From Bradyrhizobium sp. CCBAU 051011 (lineage in GTDB: Bacteria > Pseudomonadota > Alphaproteobacteria > Rhizobiales > Xanthobacteraceae), in contig NZ_CP022222.1 in NCBI RefSeq assembly GCF_009930815.1, positions 3,018,501-3,082,500 on the forward strand: a stretch of 64,000 nucleotides of DNA, in the 5' to 3' direction. The notes beneath the pieces were generated by a model that ran no database searches, was not told the origin of the DNA, and worked only from the letters and a program-made list of their open reading frames with translations. This document shows, one piece after another, positions 35,272-43,872 of this stretch. A program made the position numbers and the translations under genes. Numbering within the stretch: the stretch's first letter is position 1; each line of letters starts with the position of its first letter.

Positions 35272-36087
35272 ATGGCCATCTTCGAATCCACAGGCCCCAA
35301 CCGCTGGCAGCCCACCGCCCTTGCCGCCGGTCCTTTCGCGGGCCTGCAGGGCGGGGCGGTCGCAAGCCTTCTGACGGCGGAAATCGAGGCGCTGGCCGAT
35401 CGGCGAAACTGGGGCACGGCGATCGCCTCGTCGGCCTGGTTCCTGCGGCCGACCCCGATGGCGCCGTTGCGAACCGCGCTGTTGGTCGTGACCGACGGCG
35501 GCCGCGTCAGCGTGGTCGACAACGCGCTGTGGCCGGCCGGCGAGGACCAGCCCTGCGCCACCGTGCGGGTGACGCTGTCGCGCGAACGCGCCGTTGAAGT
35601 GCCCGGCTTTGCCGACTCCCCGCGCGAGGCTGCCGATCTCACGCAGTTGCCGATTCGCACCCGGCGGGCGGCGCATGGCAAGCCGTGGTTCATGGAGGCG
35701 ATGGAGGCCCGCGAAGGCGACGGCGTCGCCTGGTTTCGCATGAACCAGACGATCATCGACGGCGCAGGATCCTCGCCGAAGCTGCCGCTATCCTCGGTGC
35801 TCGGCCCGGCGGACTGGACCCATGGCATCGCCCGTCCATTCCAGGACGTGGTGGCGGATCCGAACCCGAATCTGACGGTTCAGTTGTTCCGCCAGCCGGC
35901 CGGCGAATGGGTCGGCGTTCGCGCGCAGGCCCGCTGGCGGCCCGCGGCCGGCCTTGGCGTCGGAAGCGGCGTCCTGCTCGACGTCCATGGCGAGATCGGC
36001 CGGGTCTCGATGTCGGTGATTCTGGCACCGTTTCCGCGCCCGGCGAAGCCCGAACCCGCCGCAGGACTTGCGCCGGCCTCGAATTAG
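35272..36087 (+). CDS. Acyl-CoA thioesterase-like protein (TesB-type hotdog fold)
   Basis: 271 residues from the ATG at 35272; the frame is open to 35188 but reads poorly there. The pattern RWQPTALAAGPFAGLQGGAVASLL near the N-terminus and TAIASSAWFLRPTPMAPLRT match the double-hotdog thioesterase-like family (PF13622). The second half contains a Trp-rich W-R-P-A-A-G-L-G region. Such proteins hydrolyse acyl-CoA esters, but many members are uncharacterised. It is divergent from the LysR gene. Confidence 0.75.
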   Translation: MAIFESTGPNRWQPTALAAGPFAGLQGGAVASLLTAEIEALADRRNWGTAIASSAWFLRPTPMAPLRTALLVVTDGGRVSVVDNALWPAGEDQPCATVRVTLSRERAVEVPGFADSPREAADLTQLPIRTRRAAHGKPWFMEAMEAREGDGVAWFRMNQTIIDGAGSSPKLPLSSVLGPADWTHGIARPFQDVVADPNPNLTVQLFRQPAGEWVGVRAQARWRPAAGLGVGSGVLLDVHGEIGRVSMSVILAPFPRPAKPEPAAGLAPASN

Positions 36088-36218
36088 CTGCCCAGACGCG
36101 TCTCCGCCCCGCTCATCGGGGTGAACTAAAGGCAGGTTAACGTGACATAAATAGACGATGTCCAAAAACATCGCTAAAACCAGCACGTTACCCGATCGTC
36201 CTGAAGAGACACGCATTT

Positions 36219-37970
36219 ATGGCAGCCGCTCCCGGCGTCCGGAAATCCGAGCTCGGTGAGGCGCTGCGCGCCTGCCGCAACGCCTTTATCGGCGTTGGCG
36301 TCATGAGTTGCATGATCAATTTGCTGTACCTGACCGGCTCGATCTTCATGCTGGAGGTCTACGATCGCGTGTTGCCGAGCCGCAGCGTGCCGACCCTGGT
36401 TGGCCTCGTGATTCTCGCCGCCGGCCTCTACATCGCGCAAGGAGGCCTCGATCTGATTCGCGGCCGCATCCTCGGCCGTATCGGCACCGCGCTCGATGAG
36501 GCCATCAATGCGCGCGTGTTCGAAACCGTGGTGCGGCTGCCGCTGATGGTCGGCGCCCGCAACGAGGGGCTGCAGCCCTTGCGCGATCTCGACAATGTCA
36601 GGTCGTTTCTCGGCAGCATGGGGCCGGGCGCGTTTTTCGATCTGCCGTGGCTGCCGTTCTATCTCGCGATCTGCTTTGCGTTCCACTGGCTGCTCGGCGT
36701 CACCGCGTTGGCCGGCGCCATCATTCTGGTAGCGCTGACGCTGATCACCGAATTCCTGTCGCGCACGCCGGCCAAGGAGGCGATGACGCTGGCGGCGCGG
36801 CGCAACGACCTCGCCGCCACCAGCCGCCGCAACGCGGAAGTGCTGGTCGCGATGGGCATGTCCGGACGACTGATGAAGCGCTGGGGCGAGGCCAATGAGA
36901 CCTACCTGGCCGGCAATCAGCGCGCCAGCGACATTGCCGGCGGCCTCGGCGCCGTCGCCAAGGTGCTGCGCATGATGCTGCAGTCGGCGGTGCTTGCAGT
37001 CGGCGCTTATCTCGTGATCCATCAGGAAGCGACCGCCGGCATCATCATCGCGGGCTCGATCCTGAGTGCCCGCGCGCTGGCGCCAGTCGATCTCGCCATC
37101 GCGCACTGGAAGGGCTTTGTCGCCGCGCGGCAGAGCTGGCATCGTCTTTCCAAGCTGCTTGAGCAGATTCCGGCGTCGAACGCGCAGACGGCGCTGCAGG
37201 CGCCGACCAAGCGGCTGTCGGTCGAGGCCGTCAGCATCGTGCCACCGGGCGAGCAGCGCGTCATCGTGCAGGACGTCAATTTCGCTGTCGAGGCCGGCAC
37301 CGGCGTCGGCGTGATTGGTCCGAGCGGCTCCGGAAAATCGTCGCTGGTGCGCGCGCTGGTCGGCGTCTGGACGCCCGCCCGCGGCAAGGTGCGGCTCGAC
37401 GGCGCGGCGCTCGACCAGTGGTCGTCGGACGTGCTCGGCCGTCACATCGGCTATCTGCCGCAGGACGTGGAACTGTTCGCCGGCACCGTGGCGCAGAACA
37501 TCTGCCGCTTCGACCCCGAGGCGAAGTCGGACGCCATCATCGCTGCTGCCAAGGAAGCCGGCGTGCATGAGATGATCATCAAGATGCGCGAGGGCTATGA
37601 CACCCAGATCGGCGAGCAGGGCGCTTCGCTCTCGGCCGGGCAGGCGCAGCGCGTGGCGCTGGCGCGCGCGCTTTATGGCCATCCGTTCCTGATCGTGCTC
37701 GATGAGCCGAACTCCAACCTCGACAGCGAGGGCGACGAGGCGCTGACCCGCGCGGTACGCGCCGCGCGCGAGCGCGGGGCCATCGTGGTCGTGGTGGCAC
37801 ACCGGCCGATCGGCATCGAGGCGGTCGACCAATTGCTGGTCTTGAAGGACGGCCGCATGCAGGCGTTCGGTCCGAAGGAAACCGTGCTCGGCCAGGTGCT
37901 GCAGCGCGTTCCGTCGCCGCCGCCGCCGATCAAGATCGTTTCCGAAGCGGGAGCTGCGAAGAAATCATGA
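36219..37970 (+). CDS. Type I secretion system permease/ATPase (PrtD-like)
   Basis: 583 residues. The membrane domain spans about 15-310 with the PrtD-type start SCMINLLYLTGSIFMLEVYD, and there is no N-terminal C39 peptidase. The ATPase domain has Walker A G-P-S-G-S-G-K-S-S (367-375), signature L-S-A-G-Q-A-Q-R and Walker B L-I-V-L-D-E-P. The family exports RTX-type proteins with C-terminal signals. It overlaps the adaptor gene by ATGA. No outer-membrane TolC-like gene and no substrate gene is adjacent; the VCBS protein at 16457 is the only visible candidate substrate. Confidence 0.92.
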   Translation: MAAAPGVRKSELGEALRACRNAFIGVGVMSCMINLLYLTGSIFMLEVYDRVLPSRSVPTLVGLVILAAGLYIAQGGLDLIRGRILGRIGTALDEAINARVFETVVRLPLMVGARNEGLQPLRDLDNVRSFLGSMGPGAFFDLPWLPFYLAICFAFHWLLGVTALAGAIILVALTLITEFLSRTPAKEAMTLAARRNDLAATSRRNAEVLVAMGMSGRLMKRWGEANETYLAGNQRASDIAGGLGAVAKVLRMMLQSAVLAVGAYLVIHQEATAGIIIAGSILSARALAPVDLAIAHWKGFVAARQSWHRLSKLLEQIPASNAQTALQAPTKRLSVEAVSIVPPGEQRVIVQDVNFAVEAGTGVGVIGPSGSGKSSLVRALVGVWTPARGKVRLDGAALDQWSSDVLGRHIGYLPQDVELFAGTVAQNICRFDPEAKSDAIIAAAKEAGVHEMIIKMREGYDTQIGEQGASLSAGQAQRVALARALYGHPFLIVLDEPNSNLDSEGDEALTRAVRAARERGAIVVVVAHRPIGIEAVDQLLVLKDGRMQAFGPKETVLGQVLQRVPSPPPPIKIVSEAGAAKKS

Positions 37971-39277
37971 CCGCGGAGCTGAAAGGCGCGCGCCGCTCGA
38001 TCCGCTCGCACCTGATCCTGGGTCTGGCGCTGATGCTGGTGATCGTCGGCGGGTTCGGCGGCTGGGCCTCGACGGTGCAGATTTCGGGCGCGCTGATCGC
38101 GCCGGGTTCGGTGGTGGTCGATTCCAACGTCAAGAAGGTGCAGCACCCGACCGGCGGCGTGGTCGGCGAGGTCCGCGTGCGCGACGGCGATATCGTCAAG
38201 GCCGGCGACGTTGTGGTGCGGCTCGACGAGACCGTGGTGAAGGCGAGCCTTGCCATCGTGGTCAAGACGCTGAACGGCTTGTGGGCGCGCGCCGCGCGGC
38301 TGGAGGCGGAGCAGCGCGGCCTCGACAGGATCAAGTTTCCGCCGCAGCTCGTCGATCGCGCCGACGACCCCGATGTCCGCGACGTCATCGCGAGCGAAAC
38401 AAAACTGTTCGAGGTCCGCGTGTTCGGCCGCGCCGGGCAGAAGTCGCAGTTGCGCGAGCGCGTGGCGCAGCTCAACGAGGAGATCGCCGGCCTCACCGCG
38501 CAGGAGCAGGCCAAGGAAAAGGAAATCGCGCTGGTGGAGAAAGAGCTGGTCGGCGTCCGCCAGCTCTATGAGCAGCGCCTGATCCAGATCTCGCGCCTGA
38601 CGGTTTTGGAGCGTGACCTCGCCCGCCTGTCGGGCGAGCGTGCGCAATATATCGCCGCGCGGGCGCAGGCGAGGGGCAAGATCACCGAAACCGAACTGCA
38701 GATCATCCAGATCGACAAGGACGTCGTCAGCGAAGTTTCCAAGGACCTGCGCGAGACCAACGACAAGATCGGCGAGTTCGTCGAGCGCAAGGTCACCGCC
38801 GAGGATCAATTGCGCCGCATCGACATCCGCGCGCCGCAGGACGGCGTCGTGCTGCAGTCGACGGTGCACACTGTGGGCGGCGTGATCACCGCCGGTGACG
38901 CCATCATGATGGTCGTGCCGCGGGCCGACGATCTCTCGGTCGAGGCCAAGGTCAATCCTCAGGACATCGACAAGCTGCAGATCGGCCAGAAAACGCTGCT
39001 GCGGCTATCCGCCTTCAACCAGCGCACCACGCCGGAACTCAATGGTGTGGTGACTCGCGTCTCCGCCGACGTCACCACCGACCAGCGCACCGGCCAGAGC
39101 TACTACACCATCCGCGTCTCGCTGCCGCCGGCCGAAGTCGCCCGCCTCGGCGACAACGTCAAGATCATCCCGGGCATGCCGGTGGAAGCCTTCGTCCAGA
39201 CCGGCGACCGCACCATGTTCTCCTATCTGATGAAGCCGTTCAGCGACCAGCTGATGCGCTCGTTCCGGGAGAGGTGA
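37967..39277 (+). CDS. HlyD-family type I secretion membrane-fusion protein (PrtE-like)
   Basis: 436 residues. A short cytoplasmic N-terminus and one membrane helix (about 18-38, GLALMLVIVGGFGGWAS) are followed by a biotinyl-lipoyl-like half (GGVVGEVRVRDGDIVKAGD), a long coiled coil (about 145-290), the second half-motif RAPQDGVVLQSTVHTVGGV and a beta-barrel domain. It bridges the inner-membrane ATPase to the outer-membrane channel. The start overlaps the ATPase stop. It is the last gene before a palindromic repeat. Confidence 0.92.
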   Translation: MTAELKGARRSIRSHLILGLALMLVIVGGFGGWASTVQISGALIAPGSVVVDSNVKKVQHPTGGVVGEVRVRDGDIVKAGDVVVRLDETVVKASLAIVVKTLNGLWARAARLEAEQRGLDRIKFPPQLVDRADDPDVRDVIASETKLFEVRVFGRAGQKSQLRERVAQLNEEIAGLTAQEQAKEKEIALVEKELVGVRQLYEQRLIQISRLTVLERDLARLSGERAQYIAARAQARGKITETELQIIQIDKDVVSEVSKDLRETNDKIGEFVERKVTAEDQLRRIDIRAPQDGVVLQSTVHTVGGVITAGDAIMMVVPRADDLSVEAKVNPQDIDKLQIGQKTLLRLSAFNQRTTPELNGVVTRVSADVTTDQRTGQSYYTIRVSLPPAEVARLGDNVKIIPGMPVEAFVQTGDRTMFSYLMKPFSDQLMRSFRER

Positions 39278-39286
39278 GGACGTCTG

Positions 39287-39375
39287 CGTAGCCCGGATGA
39301 AGCGAAGCGCAATCCGGGAATCGGTTCATCTGGCTGGCACTGCCCCGGATTTCGCTGCGCTTCATCCGGGCTACG
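39287..39375. repeat. Intergenic palindrome, TAGCCCGGATG family (copy 1)
   Basis: Arms CGTAGCCCGGATGAAGCGAA and TTCATCCGGGCTACG, with inner arms GCGCAATCCGG and CCGGATTTCGCTGCGC. A second copy is at 55478-55568. It lies between convergent genes. Confidence 0.8.
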
Positions 39376-39380
39376 TCCCG

Positions 39381-40268
39381 CTATCTCCTGTCATACTCAT
39401 CCGGTCCCATCGCCCACGCCCATTCCTCATGGCCCGGCGCATAGGTGCGGTTGGTCTCCGCCGGGTTGCGGTTGACCAGGGGCCGCATGAACATCGGGTG
39501 CGTGGCGCTGCGGACCTCGTGCTCGACGGTGAACAGGTGCTTGCCGCTGTCGAGATCGACGATGTCGCGGAAGCGGTACTGATACTGGTTGTCTTCCTGC
39601 GAGATCAGGCCGCGCTCGCGCAGGCGGCGATATGGGCCGGAAAAGTCCGTGATGTAGATCTGCACGTGATGCCCGTCGTAATCCGGCAGCGCACGGTCGG
39701 TCTCGCGGAACTGCAGATATTGGTTCTTGCCGGCATTGACGCGCGCCACGGTGCCATCGCCATTCACAAGCTCGGCCTGCATCCCCATAACAGCGGGATA
39801 GAAGGCGCAAATCGCTTTCGCCGTCCCGACGGGCACGTCGAACTCGACATAGGGAATGCCGAGCGTGATGCGCCCGAAGCGCGCGGCATCCGGCTCATAG
39901 CAGCGCACGCGGTTGCCCCATGGGCAGATCGCTTCGACATGGTCGTTGTGCTCTCGATACGCAAACGCCGTGCCCTCGAGCTTCTTCGCGACCGATGCCA
40001 ATCGCTCCAGCAGCGCCGCGCGGCCCGCGATGACGATGCCGGTATGGCCGCGCAGCACCTGCGGCGTACCGTTCGGCAGATGAAACTGGCTCCGCCCCGC
40101 ATTGACCCACATGTTGGTGTCCGAGACCATCAGATAGGGATCGCGGGTCAGCCCGAGGCCCGCGACATAGAACAGCGTCGCCAGCCGCTGATCGGGGATG
40201 GTGACGTTGACGTGCTCGAAATGGATCGAGTTGCCGAGATCTTCTGCGGCGCGGTCGAATTGTTGCAT
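39381..40268 (-). CDS. VOC-superfamily (glyoxalase/extradiol dioxygenase-like) protein
   Basis: 295 residues with two beta-alpha-beta-beta-beta halves. The first begins SIHFEHVNVTIPDQRLATLFYVAGLGL, the second PYVEFDVPVGTAKAICAFY. Metal-ligand candidates are His18 in the first half, the H-H-V-Q-I-Y pair in the second and E in L-F-T-V-E-H-E. This could be a dioxygenase, a glyoxalase-type isomerase or a decarboxylase partner. It ends on a palindrome shared with the type I secretion operon. No specific substrate is suggested beyond the neighbouring amidohydrolases. Confidence 0.8.
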   Translation of the reverse strand: MQQFDRAAEDLGNSIHFEHVNVTIPDQRLATLFYVAGLGLTRDPYLMVSDTNMWVNAGRSQFHLPNGTPQVLRGHTGIVIAGRAALLERLASVAKKLEGTAFAYREHNDHVEAICPWGNRVRCYEPDAARFGRITLGIPYVEFDVPVGTAKAICAFYPAVMGMQAELVNGDGTVARVNAGKNQYLQFRETDRALPDYDGHHVQIYITDFSGPYRRLRERGLISQEDNQYQYRFRDIVDLDSGKHLFTVEHEVRSATHPMFMRPLVNRNPAETNRTYAPGHEEWAWAMGPDEYDRR

Positions 40269-40294
40269 GATGCAATCCTCGATGAGCCTGCATT

Positions 40295-40379
40295 CGTAAG
40301 GTGGGCAAAGCGAAGCGTGCCCACCATTTCATTCAACGGATCAAGATGGTGGGCACGCTGCGCTTTGCCCACCCTACGG
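40295..40379. repeat. Intergenic palindrome, GTGGGCA family (copy 2)
   Basis: Arms CGTAAGGTGGGCAAAGCGAA and GCGCTTTGCCCACCCTACG, with inner arms GTGCCCACCAT and ATGGTGGGCAC. It fills the gap between the VOC and CinA-type genes. Confidence 0.8.
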
Positions 40380-40385
40380 TTCGCC

Positions 40386-40868
40386 TTACTTCGACAAATT
40401 CTCCAGCAGCAAATTCAACGCGGTCTTCGCAAACGCCTGCATATTGGCCTGCCGGTCGGCGCTGCCCGTCTCCAGCGTGAACACCGCGTTCTGCGGTCCT
40501 GCCACCGCTGTGCAGCAATGACCGGCCGCATTGCCGTAGCGGTTGCCGGTCGGCCCGGTCGCGCCGGTCTCCGACAAGCCCCAGTCGGTCGTAAAGCGCT
40601 GGCGAACCTGGCTCGCCAGCAGTGATGCGTAAGGCTCCGACGCCGAGCGAATGCCCTTCATCGCCTCATCAGGAATGTCCATCAACAGCCGCCGCGCATC
40701 ACGCGTGTAGACCACGGCGCCGCCGAGGAAATAGGCGGACGCGCCGGGCACCGACAACAGCGCCGCCGAGATCAGCCCGCCGGTTGAAGATTCCGCCACC
40801 GCAATCGTCTGTTTGCGCGCGATCAGTTGGGTGGCGATCTTTTCCGCAATGGTAACGAGTTCGTTCAT
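40386..40868 (-). CDS. CinA C-terminal-domain protein, nicotinamide-nucleotide amidase (PncC type)
   Basis: 160 residues, a stand-alone CinA C-terminal domain. The family pattern is clear in TIAVAESSTGGLISAALLSV near the N-terminus and in the GLSETGATGPTGNRYGNAAG loop. Characterised PncC enzymes deamidate nicotinamide mononucleotide, returning it to NAD synthesis. The TTG at 40880 lies within the Shine-Dalgarno GGGAGGTGAG; the ATG at 40868 is the start. It is divergent from the amidohydrolase gene. Confidence 0.85.
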   Translation of the reverse strand: MNELVTIAEKIATQLIARKQTIAVAESSTGGLISAALLSVPGASAYFLGGAVVYTRDARRLLMDIPDEAMKGIRSASEPYASLLASQVRQRFTTDWGLSETGATGPTGNRYGNAAGHCCTAVAGPQNAVFTLETGSADRQANMQAFAKTALNLLLENLSK

Positions 40869-41000
40869 CTCACCTCCCAAAAATCCCGCCAGTCATGTTT
40901 TTCTAGCACAGGAGGTTCACGTTTGCCGAGTTGCGGGGCGCATGCGGCCCTGATTGAATACCTCAAACAACTGCGTCGTGCGGGCATACGAGGAAACACC

Positions 41001-42080
41001 ATGACGTCGCCGATCCCGGGTGGCGTGGATTGCGATCTGCATCCCGCCGTTCCGCATCTGACCAGCCTGCTTCCCTACATGAACGACTATTGGCGCGATC
41101 AGGTGACGACGCGCGGCATGACCGATCTGGTCTCGCAATCCTATCCAACCAATTCGCCGATTTCCTCGCGGCCGGACTGGCGGCCGGCGCAGGGCAAGCC
41201 GGGTGCCGATCTCGCCGACATGCAGGAGCAGGCACTCGATCGGTTCGGCGTGAGTTTCGGCATCTGCAATCCCTTGTACGGCGTGCAGATGGTGTTCTCC
41301 GAGGACATGCAGGACGCGTTCTGCCGCGCCCTGAACGACTGGCTGGCCAGAGAATGGCTCGACAAGGATGCGCGGCTGCGCGGCTCGATCGTGATCCCGA
41401 CCCAAAGCGTCGAGAAATCGGTCGCCGAGATCGAGCGCTGCGCCAAGGATAAGCGCTTCGTCCAGGTGCTGATGCTGGTCATGGGCGACATGCCGCTGGG
41501 AAAACGCGCCTACTGGCCGATCTACGCCGCCGCCGAACGGCTCGGCCTCGCCGTCGGCATCCACGCCGGCAGCGCCTATCACAACCCGCCGACCTCGGTC
41601 GGCTGGGGTTCCTATCACATCGAGGACTATGTCGCGCAGGCAACCGCGTTCCAGACCCAGCTCACCAGCCTGATCGTGGAGGGTGTGTTCGCGCGGCATC
41701 CGAACTTGAAAATGGTTATGCTGGAATCGGGCTTCACCTGGCTGCCGGCCTATCTCTGGCGGCTGCACAAGTTCTGGCGCGGCATACGGATGGAAACGCC
41801 GTGGGTCGATCGTGCGCCGCTGGAGATTGTGCGCAGCAACATCCGCTTCTCGCTGCAGCCGGTCGATGCGCCGCCCGATCCCGCAACCCTGAACCGCCTG
41901 TTTGACCATATGCAGTCGGACGAATTGCTCCTATTCTCGACCGACTATCCGCACTGGCAGTTCGACGGCGATGAGGTGCTGCCGCCGGGCCTGTCGGGCG
42001 ATCTGGTGCGCAAGATCATGATCGACAATCCGCTCGCGACATATGGCCGGTTGGAATTAGCGAAGGAGACGACGCCATGA
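41001..42080 (+). CDS. Amidohydrolase (PF04909 type), first of a pair
   Basis: 359 residues from the ATG at 41001, which has GAGGAA six bases upstream; the frame is open to 40827 across the divergent promoter and is not translated there. The metal-binding D-C-D-L-H-P occurs near residue 12, HAGSAYHN near 190, and the late STDYPHWQFD. The family includes ACMSD-like decarboxylases and metal-dependent hydrolases of the 2-amidohydrolase group. It overlaps the next gene by ATGA, so both are made together; they are paralogues. Confidence 0.87.
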   Translation: MTSPIPGGVDCDLHPAVPHLTSLLPYMNDYWRDQVTTRGMTDLVSQSYPTNSPISSRPDWRPAQGKPGADLADMQEQALDRFGVSFGICNPLYGVQMVFSEDMQDAFCRALNDWLAREWLDKDARLRGSIVIPTQSVEKSVAEIERCAKDKRFVQVLMLVMGDMPLGKRAYWPIYAAAERLGLAVGIHAGSAYHNPPTSVGWGSYHIEDYVAQATAFQTQLTSLIVEGVFARHPNLKMVMLESGFTWLPAYLWRLHKFWRGIRMETPWVDRAPLEIVRSNIRFSLQPVDAPPDPATLNRLFDHMQSDELLLFSTDYPHWQFDGDEVLPPGLSGDLVRKIMIDNPLATYGRLELAKETTP

Positions 42081-43180
42081 ACGTCCAGTTCCGTCCCGAG
42101 CCGTCCGCGTCCACCAGCATCAAGACCGCGATAGCCGATTGCGACATTCATCCGGCGCGCGCGACCAAGGACGAACTCTATCCATTTCTGGCGAAGCGCT
42201 GGCATTCGCATCTCGAGACGTACGGCATTCAGGCCTATCACGGCATGATGGAAGGCCCGCCCTATCCGAAGGCGCAGCCGAACGCCGCGCGCCGCGACGC
42301 CTGGCCGCCGGAAGGCGGGCCGCAGGGCTCTTCGCTGTCCTTCATGCAGAAGCAGTTGCTCGATCCCTACAACGTCGCGCTCGGCGTGCTCAATCCGCTC
42401 GCCACCGGGCAGGGCCTGCGCAACCAGGATTTCGCCGGCGCGCTCTGTGCCGCGATCAACGACTGGCAGATCGAAAAATGGACCAGCAAGGACAAGCGCC
42501 TGAAGGGTTCGATCGTTGTCGCCAATGAGGATGGGGTGGCCGCCGCTGCCGAAATCCGCAAGCGCGCGGGCGATCCGAACTTCGTGCAGGTGCTGCTGCT
42601 CTCCCGCAACGTCGAGCCGCTCGGCCAGCGCCGCTACTGGCCGGTCTACGAGGCGGCGCAGGAGATCGGCCTGCCGGTCGGCGTGCACGCCTTCGGCTTC
42701 GGCGGCAACCCGCTCACCCCGTCCGGTTGGCCTAGCTTCTACATCGAGGAGATGGTCGGCCATGCGCAGTGCCAGCAGACCGTGCTGGCGAGCCTTGTGC
42801 TCGAAGGCGTGTTCGAGCGTTATCCGATGTTGAAGATGGTGATGATCGAGGCCGGCTTCGGCTGGGCGCCGTCGCTCGGCTGGCGGCTCGACAAGAGTTT
42901 TGAAAGGCTGCACAGCGAGGTGCCGTATCTCAAGCGGAAACCGTCGGAATATATCCGCGACCACATCTGGTGGACCACGCAGCCGATGGAAGACCCGGAG
43001 CGCCGCGATCATCTGTTCCAGACCATCGAATGGATCGGCTGGGACAAGCTGCTGTTCGCCACCGATTACCCACATTGGGATTTCGACGAGCCGTCGCGCG
43101 TGCTGCCGCCCGGCGTCAGCGATGCCAACCGCGAGGCGTTCTATCTCGGCAACGCCAAGAAGCTGTACGGGATTGCGTAG
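42077..43180 (+). CDS. Amidohydrolase (PF04909 type), second of a pair
   Basis: 367 residues. The metal-binding D-C-D-I-H-P is near residue 22, GVHAFGFGGNP near 205, and ATDYPHWDFDEP near 325. It is homologous to the gene before it along its length, including the Y-W-P-x-Y-x-A stretch, suggesting tandem duplication with divergence or a heteromeric enzyme. The start overlaps the stop of the first copy. A GATC-type palindrome begins at its stop codon. Confidence 0.87.
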   Translation: MNVQFRPEPSASTSIKTAIADCDIHPARATKDELYPFLAKRWHSHLETYGIQAYHGMMEGPPYPKAQPNAARRDAWPPEGGPQGSSLSFMQKQLLDPYNVALGVLNPLATGQGLRNQDFAGALCAAINDWQIEKWTSKDKRLKGSIVVANEDGVAAAAEIRKRAGDPNFVQVLLLSRNVEPLGQRRYWPVYEAAQEIGLPVGVHAFGFGGNPLTPSGWPSFYIEEMVGHAQCQQTVLASLVLEGVFERYPMLKMVMIEAGFGWAPSLGWRLDKSFERLHSEVPYLKRKPSEYIRDHIWWTTQPMEDPERRDHLFQTIEWIGWDKLLFATDYPHWDFDEPSRVLPPGVSDANREAFYLGNAKKLYGIA

Positions 43181-43225
43181 CATGATCCGAAAAAGTGGGA
43201 CCCGGTTTTTCGAAATAGATCATGC
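43180..43225. repeat. GCATGATC palindrome
   Basis: Outer arms GCATGATC and GATCATGC, inner arms CGAAAAA and TTTTTCG, around GTGGGACCCGG. It begins at the last base of the amidohydrolase stop codon and ends 9 bases before the Rieske gene start, filling the gap. Confidence 0.75.
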
Positions 43226-43234
43226 GGCCTTAAA

Positions 43235-43648
43235 ATGACTCGGCACGTCATTGCCCCGGTGGATGAATTGCCGCCGGGAACGCGAAAATTCCTCGACATC
43301 GACGGCCGGCCGATCGCGATCTTCAACGTCAAGGGCGAGTTCTTCGGCCTGCTGAACCGCTGCCCGCACCAGGGCGCGGCGCTGTGCGAGGGGCCTTTGA
43401 TTGGCCTCGCACAATCCTCCGATCCCGGCGAGATCGAGTATACAAAACTCGGTGAAATCATCCGCTGCCCCTGGCACGGCTGGGAATTCGACATCCGCAC
43501 CGGGCAGTCCTACTGCGACCCCAAACGCTTCCGCGCGCGGGCGTATCCAGTGAATGTGGAGTCGGGATCGGCGGTGGTGAAGGGGCCGTATGTTGCGGAG
43601 ACGATCGCGGTCTCGGTCGAGAGCGATTACGTGGTGGTGGATTTGTAG
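43235..43648 (+). CDS. Rieske [2Fe-2S] ferredoxin-like protein
   Basis: 137 residues. The cluster ligands are in C-P-H-Q-G-A (near residue 44) and C-P-W-H-G-W-E-F (near 81), the typical C-x-H ... C-x-x-H Rieske pattern. It is the small ferredoxin type, an electron carrier for an oxygenase, or the isolated Rieske part of one. No oxygenase alpha subunit is in the window. No Shine-Dalgarno is visible before the ATG, since a palindrome occupies the region. It is probably co-transcribed with the amidohydrolases. Confidence 0.88.
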   Translation: MTRHVIAPVDELPPGTRKFLDIDGRPIAIFNVKGEFFGLLNRCPHQGAALCEGPLIGLAQSSDPGEIEYTKLGEIIRCPWHGWEFDIRTGQSYCDPKRFRARAYPVNVESGSAVVKGPYVAETIAVSVESDYVVVDL

Positions 43649-43671
43649 TCTCGTCAGTGCGAAATTTGTGG

Positions 43672-43757
43672 GGGTGGGCAAAGGCGCGTCAGCGCCGTGC
43701 CCACCATTTCACGCTCGCAGGCGATGGTGGGCACGCTACGCTTTGCCCACCCTACGG
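43672..43757. repeat. Intergenic palindrome, GTGGGCA family (copy 3)
   Basis: Arms GGGTGGGCAAAGGCG and CGCTTTGCCCACCC, with inner arms CGTGCCCACCAT and ATGGTGGGCACG. It lies after the Rieske gene, just before the CRP-type site. Confidence 0.8.
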
Positions 43758-43775
43758 TAGTTCTGGGAGCCAAGT

Positions 43776-43795
43776 CTTGTGATTTTGATCACAAG
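43776..43795. promoter_or_regulatory. Perfect CRP-type operator
   Basis: CTTGTGAT-TTTG-ATCACAAG is an exact 8-bp inverted repeat and contains TGTGA-N6-TCACA (43778-43793), the textbook CRP half-sites. Its centre is about 87 bases before the TPR-caspase start. The window also encodes an adenylate cyclase at 21804. Whether a CRP-like protein of this organism uses these half-sites is not known from the sequence. Confidence 0.6.
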
Positions 43796-43872
43796 GCTTA
43801 GCTAATTGCCTCGATAGTTTGCATTGCTTAAATGCTGGTTCCGACCGGGGCACCGGTAATGAGGGCTTTCGT

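Noticed and set aside
36174..37832. 552-codon ORF antisense to the type I secretion ATPase
   Set aside because: The plus-strand frame has Walker A, signature and membrane segments; the antisense product is a His/Arg/Asp-rich string without domains.
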